Below the pieces are notes generated by a model that saw only the letters and a program-made list of their open reading frames with translations, had not been told where the DNA came from and ran no database searches. Positions 35,829 through 44,781 of a stretch of DNA of 64,000 nucleotides are shown piece after piece. How positions within the stretch are numbered: the stretch's first letter is position 1; each line of letters starts with the position of its first letter. The DNA comes from Palleronia sp. LCG004 (GTDB lineage Bacteria > Pseudomonadota > Alphaproteobacteria > Rhodobacterales > Rhodobacteraceae). A program made the translations under genes and the position numbers. Location: positions 1,984,001-2,048,000 of the forward strand of contig NZ_CP136759.1 in the NCBI RefSeq assembly GCF_032931615.1. The letters run 5' to 3'.

Positions 35829-37873
35829 TCGAATTCCATGATGATATCGTCGACGGCAAGGCTGTCGCCCTCCGACGCGTTGATCCGGGCGACCGTTCCC
35901 TTGCGTTCGGCGCGAAGGATGTTCTCCATCTTCATCGCCTCGATCGTGCAGAGCGCCTGCCCCTGCTGCACTTCCTGCCCCTCGTCCACGTCGATCTTCA
36001 CGACGAGCCCCGGCATCGGGCAGAGCAGCAGTTTGGAGGTATCGGCCTCCTCCTTCTCGGGCATGTGGCGCTTGAGCTCGGCCTGACGGGGCGTGTAGAC
36101 CAGCACGTCGAGATCCGCACCTCGGGTTCTCAGCCGGTAGCCGCCGGTCACCCGTCCCACCTTCAGGACGAGCGGGCGTCCGTCGACCTCGAGCCGCGCG
36201 AGCGGCTCGCCCGGCTGCCAGGAAGCGCTCACCCGCATTTCCGTTCCGTCCTCGTGGCGCACCGTCGCGCCGTCGCGATCGGCCGCGATCCTGACCGGCA
36301 TCTCCCTGCCCTGCGCGAACACGACCCAATCGTCGCCGATCCGACGCTCGTGATTGTCCATCCGCCCCGAGATGCGGGTCCGGCGGATCTCGGCCACGCG
36401 GTTCATCGCGGCCGCGGCCGATGCCACGCGCCGGAGGTCTTCGGGCGAAAGCTCCACGCCGGAAAAGCCGTCGGGATATTCCTCGCCGATGAAGGCGGTC
36501 GTCATCTCGCCTTCCGCGAATTTCGGATGGTCCATCACCGCGCTCAGGAACGGCAGGTTGTGCCCGATCCCCTCGACCTCGAACCGGTCGAGAGCGATGC
36601 GCATCGCCTCGATCGCCGCCGCACGGTCGGGTGCCCAGGTGCAGAGCTTCGCGATCATCGGGTCGTAATGCATCGAGATCTCGCCGCCCTCGAACACGCC
36701 CGTGTCGTTGCGGACCGCGACATCGCCCTCCGCGGCATCGGGCTCGTGCCACTTGCCTGCCTCGGCAAGCGGCCCGGCGGCGCGTTCCGCGGGCGGACGA
36801 TAGCGGGTCAGCCGCCCGATCGAGGGCAGGAAGCCGCGATAGGGATCCTCGGCATAGAGCCGGCTCTCGATCGCCCACCCCGTAAGCGTCACGTCGGATT
36901 GCGCGACCGAGAGCGCCTCACCGGCCGCGACTCGGATCATCTGCTCGACGAGATCGATCCCGGTGACGAGTTCGGTCACCGGATGCTCCACCTGCAGACG
37001 GGTATTCATCTCGAGGAAGTAGAAATTGCGGTCCCCGTCCACGATGAACTCGACCGTCCCGGCACTGGTATAGCCCACGGCCGCGGCCAGCGCGCAGGCC
37101 TGCTCGCCCATCGCCCTGCGGGTCGCCTCGTCGAGGAAGGGCGACGGTGCCTCTTCGATGACCTTCTGGTTCCGCCGCTGGATCGAGCATTCCCGCTCGC
37201 CCAGATAGATCGTGTTGCCATGCGTGTCGGCGAGGACCTGGATCTCGATATGGCGGGGCTGGGTCACGAACTTCTCGATGAAGATCCGGTCGTCGCCGAA
37301 CGAACTCGTGGCCTCGTTCCGCGCGCTCTGGAACCCCTCGCGCGCTTCCGCCTCGTCCCAAGCGATGCGCATGCCCTTGCCGCCGCCCCCGGCCGAGGCC
37401 TTGAGCATGACGGGAAAGCCGATCTCAGTGGCGATCGCAACGGCCTCGTCGGCATCCTCGATCAGGCCCATATGCCCCGGCACCGTCGAGACGCCGGCCT
37501 CGTCGGCGAGCTTCTTCGAGGTGATCTTGTCGCCCATCGCCTCGATCGCCCCCTTGGGCGGCCCGATGAAGGCGATGCCGGCCTCGTCCAGCGCGGCCGC
37601 GAATTTCGGGTTCTCGCTCAGGAAACCGTAGCCGGGATGAACGGCATCCGCGCCCGAGCTGCGGATCGCCTCCATCACCCTGTCGATCGAGATGTAGGAC
37701 TGGTTCGCCTGGGCCGGCCCGATATGCACCGCCTCGTCGGCCATGCGGACATGCAGCGCGTTGCGATCCGCATCGGAATAGATCGCGACCGTCGAAATGC
37801 CCATCCGACGTGCGGTCTTGATGACACGGCAGGCGATCTCGCCGCGATTGGCGATCAGGATCTTCTTGAACAT
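35825..37873 (-). CDS. pccA: Propionyl-CoA carboxylase alpha subunit (biotin carboxylase/carrier)
   Basis: Carboxylates its biotin with ATP and bicarbonate for transfer by PccB to propionyl-CoA. Biotin carboxylase domain starts FKKILIANRGEIACRVI; ATP-grasp KASAGGGGKGMRIA; then HIEIQVLADTHGN and FLEMNTRLQVEHPVTE. A PCC-type BT linker domain (about 500-600) leads to the carrier domain with EAMKMEN, biotinyl Lys648. The length of 682 residues fits PccA rather than shorter AccC. GGGGGGAG precedes the ATG. The downstream partner pccB is 1.9 kb upstream in the same direction, beyond a group of small genes. Confidence 0.94.
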   Translation of the reverse strand: MFKKILIANRGEIACRVIKTARRMGISTVAIYSDADRNALHVRMADEAVHIGPAQANQSYISIDRVMEAIRSSGADAVHPGYGFLSENPKFAAALDEAGIAFIGPPKGAIEAMGDKITSKKLADEAGVSTVPGHMGLIEDADEAVAIATEIGFPVMLKASAGGGGKGMRIAWDEAEAREGFQSARNEATSSFGDDRIFIEKFVTQPRHIEIQVLADTHGNTIYLGERECSIQRRNQKVIEEAPSPFLDEATRRAMGEQACALAAAVGYTSAGTVEFIVDGDRNFYFLEMNTRLQVEHPVTELVTGIDLVEQMIRVAAGEALSVAQSDVTLTGWAIESRLYAEDPYRGFLPSIGRLTRYRPPAERAAGPLAEAGKWHEPDAAEGDVAVRNDTGVFEGGEISMHYDPMIAKLCTWAPDRAAAIEAMRIALDRFEVEGIGHNLPFLSAVMDHPKFAEGEMTTAFIGEEYPDGFSGVELSPEDLRRVASAAAAMNRVAEIRRTRISGRMDNHERRIGDDWVVFAQGREMPVRIAADRDGATVRHEDGTEMRVSASWQPGEPLARLEVDGRPLVLKVGRVTGGYRLRTRGADLDVLVYTPRQAELKRHMPEKEEADTSKLLLCPMPGLVVKIDVDEGQEVQQGQALCTIEAMKMENILRAERKGTVARINASEGDSLAVDDIIMEFD

Positions 37874-37886
37874 CGCGACTCCCCCC

Positions 37887-38039
37887 TCAATAGGCGCAGA
37901 GTTGCGGCACGACGCCCTTGCAGGGATCGTCGGGGGCGTATTGCGGCGAAGTGGCTTCTTCCTCGAGCGGTATGCCGGGACCCGGCCCGCAGGCCACCAG
38001 AACGACGCTCGTCAAGCAAAGCCACAGAATATGCCGCAT
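37887..38039 (-). CDS. 50-residue lipoprotein upstream of pccA
   Basis: Too short to be listed by most gene finders. It reads MRHILWLCLTSVVLVAC at the N-terminus, a signal with lipobox LVAC (Cys17). The mature part is proline- and acid-rich (GPGPGIPLEEEATSPQ) and ends with two further cysteines in DPCKGVVPQLCAY. A strong Shine-Dalgarno, GGGGAGGA, sits just before the ATG, and the stop is 13 bases from the pccA start, so it is probably translated with pccA. Function unknown. Confidence 0.7.
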   Translation of the reverse strand: MRHILWLCLTSVVLVACGPGPGIPLEEEATSPQYAPDDPCKGVVPQLCAY

Positions 38040-38194
38040 GTCTTCCTCCCCTGGGATCCCCGCGTCCCTTCAGTTGCCACGATGCAAACGTGAAGGACAA
38101 TGGGTCATCTGGCGCAAGCGGGGGAGAGTGACACGAAAACGGCGCATCCCCCGTGGGAATGCGCCGTGTCTGGCCCTGCGCACAGGGATATGCG

Positions 38195-38383
38195 TCAGAT
38201 ATCGTCGGAAAGCGCGCCTGCCGCACCGCCGAGCGCGGCACCCGTCAGGGGATCGTCGCTCGCGACCTCGCCCACGGCCGCACCCGCCGCAGCACCGGTG
38301 CCTGCCCGTTCGAGGTCCGTGTTGCCGCATGCGGCCAGACCGAGAGCGCCGAGAAGCGTGATGATCGGGAGTGTCTTGGGCAT
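38195..38383 (-). CDS. Small glycine-zipper lipoprotein
   Basis: 62 residues. The signal MPKTLPIITLLGALGLAAC ends in lipobox LAAC (Cys19); the remainder is Gly/Ala-rich (AGTGAAAGAAVGEVASDD, then ALGGAAGALSDDI). GAGG precedes the ATG at 38383 by about 8 bases, which decides it over an ATG at 38404. It resembles the lipoprotein at 19484-19651 in design. Envelope localisation through Lol is inferred. Confidence 0.75.
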   Translation of the reverse strand: MPKTLPIITLLGALGLAACGNTDLERAGTGAAAGAAVGEVASDDPLTGAALGGAAGALSDDI

Positions 38384-38453
38384 CTGGTGAATTCCTCGTT
38401 CCATTTTGCAAACGCCGCCCCAACGCGATCGCGATCGACCATGTTCCTGAAAG

Positions 38454-38483
38454 AAAAAAGGCCCGATCGCGGACGACCGGGCC
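38454..38483 (-). terminator. Strong intrinsic terminator
   Basis: On the minus strand GGCCCGGTCG-TCCG-CGATCGGGCC forms a 10-base-pair stem (one G-U) with a four-base loop, followed directly by TTTTTT. It sits about 170 bases downstream of the 119-residue gene at 38654 and about 70 bases upstream of the next small lipoprotein. Confidence 0.85.
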
Positions 38484-38600
38484 TAAGGGGAAGGGTAACG
38501 GTATTGACAACGGACAGGGCCGGTGCTGACGCCCCTGTCCTGAACTCGGTTCTAACCGAACCTGCGCATCCGCCAAGCATAACCTTCAGGTTGAGTGCCG
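38454..38600 (-). ncRNA. Candidate small RNA or structured 3' UTR
   Basis: Minus-strand segment between the stop at 38654 and the strong terminator. It shows hairpins in series: CGGTT-AG-AACCG, then GGACAGGG/CCCTGTCC with a 13-base loop, then a short linker and the terminator stem. No reading frame is apparent. It could be an independent sRNA or a 3' UTR-derived RNA of the upstream gene; no promoter was identified with confidence. Confidence 0.35.
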
Positions 38601-38653
38601 CTCGGCTTAAGCGCGCCCAAATCCGTCCGGGCGCGGCGGAAACCCGCTTACGA

Positions 38654-39013
38654 TCAATCGTCTATGATGCCCGGAAAGTTCGCCCGCGCCCGGGCGGCGT
38701 CGATCCTGAGATATGCCTCGTAGCTTTCGGGGTCGAACGGATCGTCGGCAGGCACGACCTCGCGACCGAACAGCCAGCTCAGGCGTCCCGCATCGAGATT
38801 GCCCCGCTCGAACGGCTCTTCGCCGAAATGCTGCCAGAGCGCCCAGAGAAATCCTTCATCCGCCGCGCGATCGGCCGGACGACGATCACCGTAGCGTTCC
38901 CGCGCGATGAGGCGCGTCGCGCCCTTGGGATTGGGGCGACGGATCACGAACTGGAAATCCGTGCCGGGAAGCCGGCCGGGAAATCCGCGATGCTTGGTCA
39001 TCTCGGCCTTCAT
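38654..39013 (-). CDS. Conserved-looking hypothetical protein
   Basis: Up to 119 residues; an alternative ATG four codons in (39001) gives 115. Arginine-rich at the start (FQFVIRRPNPKGATRLIARERYG) and acidic at the end (VVPADDPFDPESYEAYLRID). No signal peptide, membrane segment or known motif was recognised. It lies in the small-gene island between pccB and pccA, with the strong terminator downstream. Function unknown. Confidence 0.6.
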   Translation of the reverse strand: MKAEMTKHRGFPGRLPGTDFQFVIRRPNPKGATRLIARERYGDRRPADRAADEGFLWALWQHFGEEPFERGNLDAGRLSWLFGREVVPADDPFDPESYEAYLRIDAARARANFPGIIDD

Positions 39014-39087
39014 GCCTCAGCCTTCCCTTTCAAACGCGAACGGGCGAGCACCATGGCCCGCCCATCCGGCATCCGACATGTGTCGGA

Positions 39088-39222
39088 TCAGTACTTGGAA
39101 TAGGTCGGCTCGGCCACGATGGGGGCGGGCTCGACATAGGTGGGGGCGGGCTCGGGCTGGCTGCAGCCGGCGACGAAGGCGGCCAGGCCGAGGCCCAGCG
39201 TGATCTTGACGGTATTCGACAT
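39088..39222 (-). CDS. 44-residue lipoprotein
   Basis: MSNTVKITLGLGLAAFVAGC is a signal with lipobox VAGC (Cys20). The mature part is a Pro/Glu/Thr repeat (QPEPAPTYVEPAPIVAEPTY) ending in SKY. A purine-rich AAGGAGA lies about 8 bases before the ATG. A longer frame from 39366 adds an unlikely N-terminus. Envelope protein of unknown role. Confidence 0.7.
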   Translation of the reverse strand: MSNTVKITLGLGLAAFVAGCSQPEPAPTYVEPAPIVAEPTYSKY

Positions 39223-39355
39223 CACTGTCTCCTTTGGCGTTTTTTCTGGGGCCGCGGCCCTCGTTCGGACCTGCGGTCCGGGTCGATATATCAGGGTTGA
39301 GACATCCATCGCCAATCCAAAAGCGACGACATGCGCTTTGAAGGCCGAGTATTGC

Positions 39356-39775
39356 TCAAAAGCCATCCCAGACGCAGATTTCGCCCTCTGCGCGGTAGAT
39401 TTCGAAAAATTGCGTCGCGTCGGGAACCAGATCGCCGAATTCCGTGGGGCGGTCCGACAGGCTGATGACGACGCGCGGCAGTGTCGCGCCGATCCTCGGC
39501 AGGCGCGGAAGCGCGTAGCTCTGGCAAAGGTGGATCATGTCGGTCGCCGCGGTCTTGTAGTCGATCGCGCCCGCGATCTCCGGGGCCACGAAGCGGAAGC
39601 GGTACGCCAGCCCGAGGCCGGGCGCATCGCGGACCACCTCGACGAACTCGACCGCCTGGCCCGAGGGAACCGGGACCGTTTCGGCCCCGGCCTCCGAGGC
39701 GAAAGCAAGGCCCGCGATCAGCGCCGCGGCCCGCCCCTCGCGCCTCAGAGCGGAATATTGTCGTGTTTCTTCCAT
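39356..39775 (-). CDS. DUF6497-like secreted protein
   Basis: 139 residues. After a short basic N-terminus there is a hydrophobic signal-like stretch ([16 protein letters not shown]), then [40 protein letters not shown] and a C-terminus [17 protein letters not shown]. Two cysteines could form a disulfide in the periplasm. The ATG at 39775 overlaps the end of pccB by 31 bases, so it is coupled to pccB. No Shine-Dalgarno is obvious, and a later non-ATG start is possible. Function unknown. Confidence 0.65.
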   Translation of the reverse strand: MEETRQYSALRREGRAAALIAGLAFASEAGAETVPVPSGQAVEFVEVVRDAPGLGLAYRFRFVAPEIAGAIDYKTAATDMIHLCQSYALPRLPRIGATLPRVVISLSDRPTEFGDLVPDATQFFEIYRAEGEICVWDGF

Positions 39776-41277
39776 GGGTTGCTCAACTTCTTGCCTCTGA
39801 GTGAGGCGAAGGCGCGACAGATCCGCCGCCGGCTCGACCGGGGGAGGATCACCTCGTCGATGAAGCCGCGCTCGGCGGCCTTGAACGGATTGGCGAAGTT
39901 CTTTTCGTATTCCGCCCTGCGCCCCTCGATCTTCTCGGCATCCCCGAGCTCGCTGCGATAGAGGATCTCGACGGCCCCCCTCGCGCCCATGACGGCGATC
40001 TCGGCCGAGGGCCAGGCATAGTTGCGATCGCCCCGCAGATGCTTCGACGACATGACGTCGTAGGCTCCGCCATAGGCCTTGCGCGTGATGAGAGTGACCT
40101 TCGGCACGGTCGCCTCGCCATAGGCGAAGAGAAGCTTCGCGCCGTGCTTGATGACCCCGCCATATTCCTGCGAGGTCCCGGGAAGGAAGCCCGGCACGTC
40201 GACAAGCGTCAGGATCGGGATCTCGAACGCGTCGCAGAACCGCACGAACCGCGCGGCCTTGCGGCTCGAGTCGATGTCGAGGCAACCGGCCAGCACCATC
40301 GGCTGGTTCGCGACCACACCAATCGTCGACCCTTCGAGCCGGATGAACCCCGTCAGGATGTTGCGCGCGAAACTCTCCTGGATCTCGTAGAAATCGCCCT
40401 CGTCGGCGAGCTTCTCGATCAGCTCCTTCATGTCGTAGGGCGTGTTCGGGTTGTCGGGCACGAGCGTGTCGAGGCTCTCCTCGATCCGGTTCGGGTCGTC
40501 GAAGAACGGACGGCGCGGCGGCTTTTCCCGGTTGCTCAGCGGCAAGAGGTCGACAAGGCGGCGCACCTCGATGAGCGCATCGATATCGGTCTCGAACGCG
40601 GCATCGGCCACGGAGGATATCTTGGTATGCGTCGTCGCCCCGCCAAGCTCCTCCGCGGTCACCACCTCGTTCGTCACGGTCTTGACCACGTCGGGGCCCG
40701 TCACGAACATGTAGCTGCTGTCCTTCACCATGAAGATGAAGTCCGTCATGGCCGGCGAATAGACCGCCCCGCCCGCGCAGGGCCCCATGATGACGCTGAT
40801 CTGCGGAATGACGCCCGAGGCCAGGACGTTGCGCTGGAACACCTCGGCATAGCCCGCGAGCGAGGCGACACCCTCCTGGATGCGCGCGCCGCCCGAATCG
40901 TTGAGCCCGATGATCGGCGCGCCGTTCTGCATGGCCATGTCCATGACCTTGCAGATCTTCTGCGCATGCGTCTCCGAAAGCGATCCGCCCAGGACGGTGA
41001 AGTCCTGGCTGAAGACGAAGACCTGACGGCCGTTGATCGTGCCCCAGCCGGTGATCACGCCGTCGCCGGGGATCTTGCTCTCGGCCATGCCGAAATCGGT
41101 CGCGCGATGGGTGACGAACGTGTCGAACTCCTCGAAGCTGTCGTCGTCGAGCAGAAGCTCCACCCGCTCGCGCGCGGTCAGCTTGCCCTTGCCGTGCTGC
41201 GCGTCGACGCGGGTCTGCCCGCCCCCCGCGCGCGCTTCGGCGCGCCGCTTCTCGAGCTGCTCGACGATGTCCTTCAT
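39745..41277 (-). CDS. pccB: Propionyl-CoA carboxylase beta subunit (carboxyltransferase)
   Basis: Transfers the carboxyl group from PccA-biotin to propionyl-CoA to give methylmalonyl-CoA. The start [12 protein letters not shown] at 41277 gives 510 residues, the PccB length. Characteristic segments are [15 protein letters not shown] near the start, [45 protein letters not shown] and [10 protein letters not shown]. An ATG at 41370 is rejected. It is first in the pcc group; the DUF6497-like gene overlaps its 3' end. Confidence 0.95.
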   Translation of the reverse strand: MKDIVEQLEKRRAEARAGGGQTRVDAQHGKGKLTARERVELLLDDDSFEEFDTFVTHRATDFGMAESKIPGDGVITGWGTINGRQVFVFSQDFTVLGGSLSETHAQKICKVMDMAMQNGAPIIGLNDSGGARIQEGVASLAGYAEVFQRNVLASGVIPQISVIMGPCAGGAVYSPAMTDFIFMVKDSSYMFVTGPDVVKTVTNEVVTAEELGGATTHTKISSVADAAFETDIDALIEVRRLVDLLPLSNREKPPRRPFFDDPNRIEESLDTLVPDNPNTPYDMKELIEKLADEGDFYEIQESFARNILTGFIRLEGSTIGVVANQPMVLAGCLDIDSSRKAARFVRFCDAFEIPILTLVDVPGFLPGTSQEYGGVIKHGAKLLFAYGEATVPKVTLITRKAYGGAYDVMSSKHLRGDRNYAWPSAEIAVMGARGAVEILYRSELGDAEKIEGRRAEYEKNFANPFKAAERGFIDEVILPRSSRRRICRAFASLRGKKLSNPWKKHDNIPL

Positions 41278-41415
41278 GGCGTCCCCATCCCTCGTTTTTC
41301 GCGGTATTGTCTGCACCCTAGGTCCGCTTTCTCCGCCATGGAAGGCGAAATGCCGGAGCGTCTCCGACACCGGGCGCTCTGGACCCTACCCGTTCGTCGG
41401 AATAGGTCTGACGAA

Positions 41416-42654
41416 ATGAGCAATCCGAACCCGCCCCGATTCCTCGACCGCAGATCGGCGCCGCATATCGCGACGATGATCCTGCTCACCTCGCTGGCCG
41501 CGCTGTCGATGAACCTCTTCCTGCCGTCGCTTCCGGGAATGACGCTCTTCTTCGACACCGAATACCGGGTCATGCAGGTCGCCGTGGCGGGGTATCTCGG
41601 CATCTCGGCGGTGCTACAGCTCGTCATCGGGCCGATCTCCGACCGCTACGGGCGACGATCGGTCATGCTCGTCAGCATCGTGGTCTTCATCCTCGCATCG
41701 ATCGGCTGCGCACTCTCGACCCATATCGTGACCTTCCTCGTCTTCCGGATGATCCAGGCGGCGATCGTGGCGGGCCTGATCCTGCCGCGCGCGGCGATCC
41801 GCGACATCTATTCCCAGGCGCAATCCGGCGCGATGATCGGCTGGGTGACGATGGGCATGTCGGTCGCGCCGATGATGGCCCCTGCGCTCGGCGGCGTGCT
41901 CGACGGCGCATTCGGCTGGACCGCGAATTTCTGGGCCCTCGCGGTCATCGGCACGGCGGCCCTGGCGCTCGCCTATGCCGACATGGGCGAGACCGCGGTC
42001 AAATCGACCGGGAACCTGCGCGAGCAGATCGCGCAATATCCCTCGCTTCTCCTCGCCCCGCGCTTCTGGGGCTACGCCCTGACCGCGGCCTTCGCATCGG
42101 GGGCCTTCTTCGCCTATCTCGGCGGCGCGCCATATGTGGGATCCGAGGTCTACGAGATGTCTCCCGAACGGCTCGGGATCTATTTTGGAGCGCCGGCGAT
42201 CGGCTACATGGCCGGCAACGGCATCTCGGGGCGCTTCTCGAACGAGGTCGGGATCCGCAAGATGATCGCCTGGGGCACGATCGTGACCGTGCTGGGGCTG
42301 GGCCTCGGTCTTGCCGTCGACATGGCGGGATACAACACGCCGCTCAGCTTCTTCGGCTTCATGATCTTCGTGGGTCTCGGGAACGGTCTCGTCATTCCGA
42401 ACTCGATGGCGGGAATGCTGTCGGTCAGGCCGAACCTCGCGGGGACCGCATCGGGGCTCGGCGGCTCGATCATGATCGGCGGCGGTGCCGGCCTCTCCAC
42501 GCTGTCGGGCATCCTGCTCGAGAATGGCGAGGGCGCGACACCGCTCCTGTGGCTGATGTTCCTCACCTCCGTCGCATCGGTCGTCGCGATCGCGCTGACG
42601 ATCCGTCGCGAGACCCGCCTCGAGGCCCTCGGAGGCGACGCGCCCGCCGAGTGA
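41416..42654 (+). CDS. MFS drug efflux transporter, Bcr/CflA type
   Basis: 412 residues with twelve hydrophobic segments. Motif A is GPISDRYGRRSVML (about residues 76-89) between helices 2 and 3, and the N-terminus ALSMNLFLPSLPGM is typical of the Bcr/CflA (DHA1) drug-proton antiporters. MIQAAIVAGLILPRAAIRDI is the helix-4 and motif-B region with its conserved Arg. It is divergent from pccB and convergent with the hemerythrin gene (3-base gap). Substrate unknown. Confidence 0.87.
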   Translation: MSNPNPPRFLDRRSAPHIATMILLTSLAALSMNLFLPSLPGMTLFFDTEYRVMQVAVAGYLGISAVLQLVIGPISDRYGRRSVMLVSIVVFILASIGCALSTHIVTFLVFRMIQAAIVAGLILPRAAIRDIYSQAQSGAMIGWVTMGMSVAPMMAPALGGVLDGAFGWTANFWALAVIGTAALALAYADMGETAVKSTGNLREQIAQYPSLLLAPRFWGYALTAAFASGAFFAYLGGAPYVGSEVYEMSPERLGIYFGAPAIGYMAGNGISGRFSNEVGIRKMIAWGTIVTVLGLGLGLAVDMAGYNTPLSFFGFMIFVGLGNGLVIPNSMAGMLSVRPNLAGTASGLGGSIMIGGGAGLSTLSGILLENGEGATPLLWLMFLTSVASVVAIALTIRRETRLEALGGDAPAE

Positions 42655-42657
42655 CCC

Positions 42658-43221
42658 TCAGTGGATCTCGGGCGCGTAGGTCAGGATGACCGGCACGACC
42701 AGATCCTCCTCGTCGGTCAGGTGCCGGTCGAGGAAGAGGTCGAAAGCGCCCAGCTGCCGTTCCAGATCGCCGGCCCCCTTGCGCGGGTCGGGGCCTGACA
42801 GCCCCTTCAGCATGGCGTTCGTCCCCTTGGCGAGCGCGTCGATATGCCCGTCGAGCGCCTTGTGATCCGCATCGAGAAGCGCGAATCCCCGCCCGAGCCG
42901 ATCGTCCAGCCCTTCGAGAACCGGGAAATAGTGATGGTCCTCGATATCGTGATGCGAATGGAGCTGCTGGAGGAAGAACTGCGCCATCCGCGCCGTCTCG
43001 TGCCCGTAGCGATCGGGTGCGACATTGCCGTCGAGAAAGTCGCGGCTGCCCTGCGTGAGCTGGCCCAGGACGTCGCGGAACATCAGATGCCGGTCCAGCC
43101 AGAACCGCGTCAGGGGCGAGAAGTTCGGGTGCGCCTCCCAGGTGCCACGCGGCAGGGCCTCGACCAGGACGCGCAGCGCGTCGGGCAGCCCCTCGCGTTC
43201 CTCGAGCGTCAGATCCGTCAT
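42658..43221 (-). CDS. Hemerythrin-like domain protein
   Basis: 187 residues with the histidine pattern of a di-iron HHE domain: RHLMFRDVL, then FLQQLHSHHDIEDHHYFPVLE, DADHKALDGHID, and near the end DRHLTDEEDLVVPVIL. Such proteins bind oxygen or handle iron/redox stress. Overlaps the betI stop by four bases (ATGA), so it is cotranslated with the choline regulator; hemerythrin genes in this position are seen in Rhodobacteraceae. Role in choline metabolism unknown. Confidence 0.85.
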   Translation of the reverse strand: MTDLTLEEREGLPDALRVLVEALPRGTWEAHPNFSPLTRFWLDRHLMFRDVLGQLTQGSRDFLDGNVAPDRYGHETARMAQFFLQQLHSHHDIEDHHYFPVLEGLDDRLGRGFALLDADHKALDGHIDALAKGTNAMLKGLSGPDPRKGAGDLERQLGAFDLFLDRHLTDEEDLVVPVILTYAPEIH

Positions 43222-43763
43222 CGCATCACCTCCATCACCTGGGCGATCGCCGCGTCGGGATCGGCCCGCCCGCTCAGCGCCGCGCGCAGATAGACGCCGT
43301 CGATGAGCGCTGCAAGCGTCTCGGCCATTCCGGCCGGATCGGGGTGGCCCCGCTCCCGCAGACCGAGTCGCAGGTTCGACCGCGTGCGCCCCTGGTAGAT
43401 CCGCAAGAGCCGCGCGGCCGTGTCCGATTTGTGCGCCTGGACATAGAATGTCAGCCACGCGGCGACGATATCGCTCCGGAAATTCTCGGGGGCGAAGCTC
43501 GCCGCGACGATCGCCTGGACCCTGTCGCCGCCACCGGCAAGCTCCCGCCGCACGGCGGCCCCGTATTCGCGCAGGATATGGCGCATCGCATGGTCGAACA
43601 TGTCGGCCTTGCCCGCGAAGTAATGATGGGCAAGCGCCGTGCTCACGCCCGCCTGCTTGGCGATCTGCGCCACGGTCACGTCCATGCCATGCACGCCGAC
43701 CTGAGCGATAGCCGCGTTGACCAAAGCCTGCCGCCTGATAGGTTGCATCCCGAGTTTCGGCAT
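43218..43763 (-). CDS. betI: TetR-family choline-responsive repressor BetI
   Basis: 181 residues starting MPKLGMQPIRRQALVNA, nearly the BetI signature N-terminus. The HTH is VTVAQIAKQAGVSTALAHHYF (about residues 29-49). The C-terminal segment AALIDGVYLRAALSG is also BetI-specific. It should repress choline uptake/oxidation genes until choline is present. Divergent from choX with an 88-base gap holding a perfect palindrome at 43802-43817, the likely operator. No betA, betB or betC is present nearby. Confidence 0.9.
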   Translation of the reverse strand: MPKLGMQPIRRQALVNAAIAQVGVHGMDVTVAQIAKQAGVSTALAHHYFAGKADMFDHAMRHILREYGAAVRRELAGGGDRVQAIVAASFAPENFRSDIVAAWLTFYVQAHKSDTAARLLRIYQGRTRSNLRLGLRERGHPDPAGMAETLAALIDGVYLRAALSGRADPDAAIAQVMEVMR

Positions 43764-43801
43764 CTATACCAGCCCACGTACTTGAAATCGTTGCTTTTTG
43801 A

Positions 43802-43817
43802 TTGATCGGCCGATCAA
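43802..43817. promoter_or_regulatory. Predicted BetI operator
   Basis: TTGATCGGCCGATCAA is a perfect 16-base palindrome, halfway between the divergent betI and choX starts. The position, 35 bases before the choX ATG and 39 before betI, suits repression of both promoters. Confidence 0.65.
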
Positions 43818-43851
43818 CGCGTCGCGCCGCTCTTCACCAGGGAGATAAGAC

Positions 43852-44772
43852 ATGAAAACCGGACTTTCCATACTCGCGCTCGTCGCCGGCTCCGGCGCGG
43901 CATTCGCCGATTGCGAAACCGTGACCTTCTCGGATGTCGGCTGGACCGACATCACCGCGACCACCGCCGCGACCACCGCCGTTCTCGAGGCGCTGGGCTA
44001 CGATACCGAGACCCGCGTCCTGTCGGTTCCCTTCACCTACACCGCGCTCGCCAACGGCGATGTCGATGTCTTCCTCGGCAACTGGATGCCCACGATGGAG
44101 AACGACATCGGCCCCTATCTCGACGATGGCACGGTCGAGGTCGTCCGCACCAATCTCGAGGGCGCGAAATACACGCTCGCCACGAATGCCGCCGGGGCCG
44201 AGCTCGGCATCGAGAGCTTCGCCGACATCGCCGAGAATGCCGACGCGCTCGGCTCCGAGATCTACGCGATCGAGCCCGGCAATGACGGCAACCGCCTGAT
44301 CCAGGACATGATCGCCGATGACGCGTTCGGCCTGTCGGATTTCGACGTGGTGGAATCCTCGGAACAGGGCATGCTTGCACAGGTCGATCGCTCCAGCCGC
44401 CGCGACCAGCCGATCGTCTTCCTCGGGTGGGAGCCGCATCCCATGAACGCCGCCTACGACATGACCTACCTGACCGGGGGCGACGATTATTTCGGGCCCG
44501 ACCTCGGCGGTGCCACGGTCCAGACGAACGTCACCGCGGGCTTCGTCGACGAATGCCCGAATGTCGGCGCGTTCCTCGAGAATCTCAGCTTCACGCTCGA
44601 GATGGAGAACGAGATCATGGGCGCGATCCTCAACGACGGCAAGCAGGCCGAGGACGCGGCGACCGAATGGCTGACCGCCAATCCCGAGATCCTCGAGACA
44701 TGGCTCGACGGCGTCGAGACCCCATCCGGCGAGGAGGGCCTGCCGGCCGTCCGCTCCGCACTGGGTCTCTGA
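43852..44772 (+). CDS. choX: Choline-binding periplasmic protein ChoX
   Basis: Substrate-binding protein of a glycine-betaine/choline-type ABC transporter. Signal peptide MKTGLSILALVAGSGAAFA; the mature protein begins near DCETV. Trp31, Trp78, Tyr107 and Trp193 (in FLGWEPHPMN) correspond in order and spacing to the aromatic box that binds the quaternary ammonium in Sinorhizobium ChoX. The length is 306 residues. GGGAGATAAG precedes the ATG. The permease and ATPase genes choW and choV that normally follow are absent; thpR begins 9 bases after the stop. The uptake partners must lie elsewhere. Confidence 0.9.
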   Translation: MKTGLSILALVAGSGAAFADCETVTFSDVGWTDITATTAATTAVLEALGYDTETRVLSVPFTYTALANGDVDVFLGNWMPTMENDIGPYLDDGTVEVVRTNLEGAKYTLATNAAGAELGIESFADIAENADALGSEIYAIEPGNDGNRLIQDMIADDAFGLSDFDVVESSEQGMLAQVDRSSRRDQPIVFLGWEPHPMNAAYDMTYLTGGDDYFGPDLGGATVQTNVTAGFVDECPNVGAFLENLSFTLEMENEIMGAILNDGKQAEDAATEWLTANPEILETWLDGVETPSGEEGLPAVRSALGL

Positions 44773-44781
44773 GAGGGCACC

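Noticed and set aside
40039-41415. N-terminal extension of the MFS gene
   Set aside because: Antisense to pccB; MFS character begins only at 41416 with a proper first transmembrane segment.
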